5,684 nt of DNA from an uncultured Actinomycetes bacterium (GTDB lineage: Bacteria > Actinomycetota > Thermoleophilia > Solirubrobacterales > Solirubrobacteraceae): NCBI GenBank assembly GCA_937888775.1, contig CALAQT010000506.1:1-5684 (forward strand), in the 5' to 3' direction. The notes under the pieces are model-generated. The model had not been told where the DNA came from. It worked only from the letters and a program-made list of their open reading frames with translations, and did not search any database. The position numbers and the translations under genes are program-made. Below, piece by piece: positions 4,187-5,684 of this stretch (positions within the stretch are counted from its first letter, which is position 1; the number at the start of each line of letters is the position of its first letter).

Positions 4187-5548
4187 TCACGGGTAGATCG
4201 CGCGCAGTCGGGCGGCCGCGGCGAACCGCTCAATGGCGACCGTCTGAGCAGCGGTGCGCCAGTCAATGTCGAACCGGTCGGCACTGGCGAAGACCCGCTC
4301 AATCCCATCGCGGAGTTGCTTGCGCAACCGCTGCGCGAACGCCTCTGAGTCCCACAGATACTTCTGCTGGTCCTGGGCCCACTCGAAATAGCTGGCGGTC
4401 ACGCCACCAGCGTTGGCGATCACATCGGGCACCACACGGATCCCACGGTCGGCGAGGATGCGATCAGCCTGGGGCGTGGTCGGCCCGTTGGCGGCCTCCA
4501 CGACCAGCCGACAGTCGACGGTGGGCGCGTTGTCTGCGGTGATCTGACGCTCGAGTGCGGCCGGCACGAGGATGTCGCACGGAATCTGAACCACTTCCTC
4601 GCGCGCGACCGGATCGCCGCCCGGGAAGCCTCGCAGGAAGCGGTGCTCGCCCACCCACATCGTGAGCGCGTCTACGTCAAGCCCGGTCGTCGACGCAACT
4701 CCACCGGTGACGTCGGAGATCCCGACCAGTATCGCCCCGCGCTCGGTCAGCTCGCGCGCGATCACGGCGCCCACGTTGCCAAAGCCCTGAACCACGACGC
4801 GTAGACCGCGGAGGTTCCAGCCGATGCGCTCGAGCACTGACTCGATGCAGTAAACGGCCCCCAGTCCCGTCGCGGACTGTCGGCCGACGATGCCGCCCAA
4901 CAGCAGCGGCTTGCCGGTCACGATCTCAGGTACGGCGTAGCCGACCTGCTGAGAGTAGGTGTCCATAAACCAGGCCATCTCTTGCTCCCCGGTCGCCATA
5001 TCGGGAGCTGGAATATCCCGGTTGGGCCCGATGATCGGAAAGATCTCGCTTGCATAGCGGCGCGTGAGACGCTCGAGCTCAGAACGGGAGAGACGGTTCG
5101 GATCGCAGCGGACACCGCCTTTTGCGCCGCCGAAAGGTAGCCCGACGAGTTGACATTTGAGGGTCATCCAAATCGCCAGGGCAGCGCACTCGCCCAGCGA
5201 TACGCCTGGTGCGTAGCGCACGCCGCCTTTGGTCGGACCCATCGTCAGCGTGTGCTGCACGCGGTACCCGGTGAAGATCTCGACCTCACCGCTGTCCCGG
5301 CGGACGGGGAAGTTCACCGTCAACGAGCGGCGCGGCTCGACCAGCCGAGACCAAATCTCAGGTTCAATGCCAAGCAGATTGGCAGCGCGGTCGAACTGTT
5401 CGACCGCGACGCTCCACAGCTCCGAGCGCCATTCACCGCCCGGCGCAACGAGATGGGCCTCATCCGCGAGGACATCGTCCCAACCGCCGCTGCCACGACG
5501 ATCACTGCGGCCGGGCTCGGCCTCCAAGGTGCCGTCGGTAGGTTTCAT
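4187..5548 (-). CDS. Glutamate dehydrogenase (Glu/Leu/Phe/Val dehydrogenase family)
   Basis: The 453-residue enzyme interconverts glutamate and 2-oxoglutarate plus ammonia using NAD(P). Counting from the ATG at 5548, the conserved lysines are K107 (GPTKGGVRY), K131 (LKCQLVGLPF) and catalytic K143 (GGAKGG), and the catalytic aspartate is D183 (PAPDM). Their spacing (24, 36 and 76 from the first) equals that of K89, K113, K125 and D165 in Clostridium symbiosum GDH. The Rossmann motif GFGNVG is at 255-260, followed by GISD. ANGPTT and PDVIANAGGVTASYFEW complete the family signature. Cofactor preference is not settled, though the Asp after the second strand leans to NAD. The start is set by GGAG at 5555-5558, 6 bases before the ATG. 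A GTG at 5626 would add 26 residues with no family likeness. The first roughly 35 residues are a Gly/Arg/Asp-rich extension of about 18 residues beyond the C. symbiosum enzyme. Confidence 0.95.
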   Translation of the reverse strand: MKPTDGTLEAEPGRSDRRGSGGWDDVLADEAHLVAPGGEWRSELWSVAVEQFDRAANLLGIEPEIWSRLVEPRRSLTVNFPVRRDSGEVEIFTGYRVQHTLTMGPTKGGVRYAPGVSLGECAALAIWMTLKCQLVGLPFGGAKGGVRCDPNRLSRSELERLTRRYASEIFPIIGPNRDIPAPDMATGEQEMAWFMDTYSQQVGYAVPEIVTGKPLLLGGIVGRQSATGLGAVYCIESVLERIGWNLRGLRVVVQGFGNVGAVIARELTERGAILVGISDVTGGVASTTGLDVDALTMWVGEHRFLRGFPGGDPVAREEVVQIPCDILVPAALERQITADNAPTVDCRLVVEAANGPTTPQADRILADRGIRVVPDVIANAGGVTASYFEWAQDQQKYLWDSEAFAQRLRKQLRDGIERVFASADRFDIDWRTAAQTVAIERFAAAARLRAIYP

Positions 5549-5684
5549 AATGTGCTCCAAGTCGGCCCTCCTGGCGACCACGACTCTCAAATAACCGGGC
5601 ACCGCGGTTGACCATCTCCGCGCCACTAGCCCGGAACGTGCAGTAAGCGTGCGGCTGTGACCTGGGCTCTCCGGCCGGGGGTCA
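5549..5684. promoter_or_regulatory. Region upstream of glutamate dehydrogenase
   Basis: The 136 bases up to the right edge contain the gdh Shine-Dalgarno sequence (GGAG, 5555-5558) and probably its promoter. On the minus strand TGGTCA is followed after 15 bases by TATTTG, a weak -35/-10 pair. Between them lies an inverted repeat AACCG/CGGTT (5593-5597 and 5605-5609, 7-base loop), containing the palindrome ACCGCGGT (5601-5608), at a place suitable for an operator. No gene is recognisable on either strand here. Confidence 0.3.

Noticed and set aside
3496..4542. Long plus-strand open frame of 348 codons
   Set aside because: It runs opposite the GST-N gene, the GGDEF-EAL relic and the end of glutamate dehydrogenase, all recognised on the minus strand. 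Its translation is Arg/Pro/Gly-rich with no family likeness, so it is a GC-driven shadow.
5150..5611. Plus-strand open frame opposite the N-terminal half of glutamate dehydrogenase
   Set aside because: The opposite strand encodes conserved GDH motifs with exact catalytic spacing; the plus-strand product has no recognisable domain.
5549..5626. Upstream GTG start for glutamate dehydrogenase
   Set aside because: The added 26 residues resemble nothing in the family, and the ATG at 5548 has a well-placed GGAG.

Overview
The window is GC-rich, double-stranded bacterial chromosome with tightly packed genes, TTG and ATG starts, short intergenic gaps and strongly G/C-ending codons. Together with the protein types, this suggests an actinobacterium, possibly of the Thermoleophilia/Solirubrobacterales type. 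The lineage is inference; the sequence contains no rRNA or other firm marker. No mobile element, CRISPR array, tRNA or rRNA was found.

Layout. (1) 3-554 (+): C-terminal part of a type 2 ferredoxin--NADP reductase, cut by the left edge. (2) 538-1200 (+): an AlkA-like HhH-GPD DNA glycosylase overlapping its stop. (3) 1201-1273: a short convergent gap made of three degenerate copies of the 3' end of the next gene. (4) 1274-1627 (-): an IscA/ErpA-type Fe-S carrier. It diverges across 43 bp from (5) bolA (1671-1910, +) and (6) a CGFS monothiol glutaredoxin (1907-2308, +), which are coupled by an ATGA overlap. (7) 2431-3456 (+): methylthioribose-1-phosphate isomerase (mtnA), after a 122 bp gap. (8) 3487-3762 (-): a stand-alone GST-N/glutaredoxin-fold protein. 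(9) 3829-4131 (-): a relic of a GGDEF-EAL cyclic-di-GMP protein with its middle removed in frame. (10) 4187-5548 (-): glutamate dehydrogenase, followed by a hairpin and preceded by a clear Shine-Dalgarno sequence.

The coherent functional unit is 1274-2308. An A-type Fe-S carrier, BolA and a CGFS glutaredoxin together form a plausible Fe-S cluster trafficking module, since BolA and CGFS glutaredoxins are known partners that hold a shared [2Fe-2S] cluster. The other genes look like independent housekeeping functions: electron transfer, base-excision repair, methionine salvage and nitrogen metabolism.

The most interesting points are the collapsed GGDEF-EAL relic, the triplicated 3' end of the Fe-S carrier gene, the possibly leaderless divergent promoters between that gene and bolA, and the presence of glutathione-type proteins in what looks like an actinobacterium. 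I did not find a convincing wholly new system.
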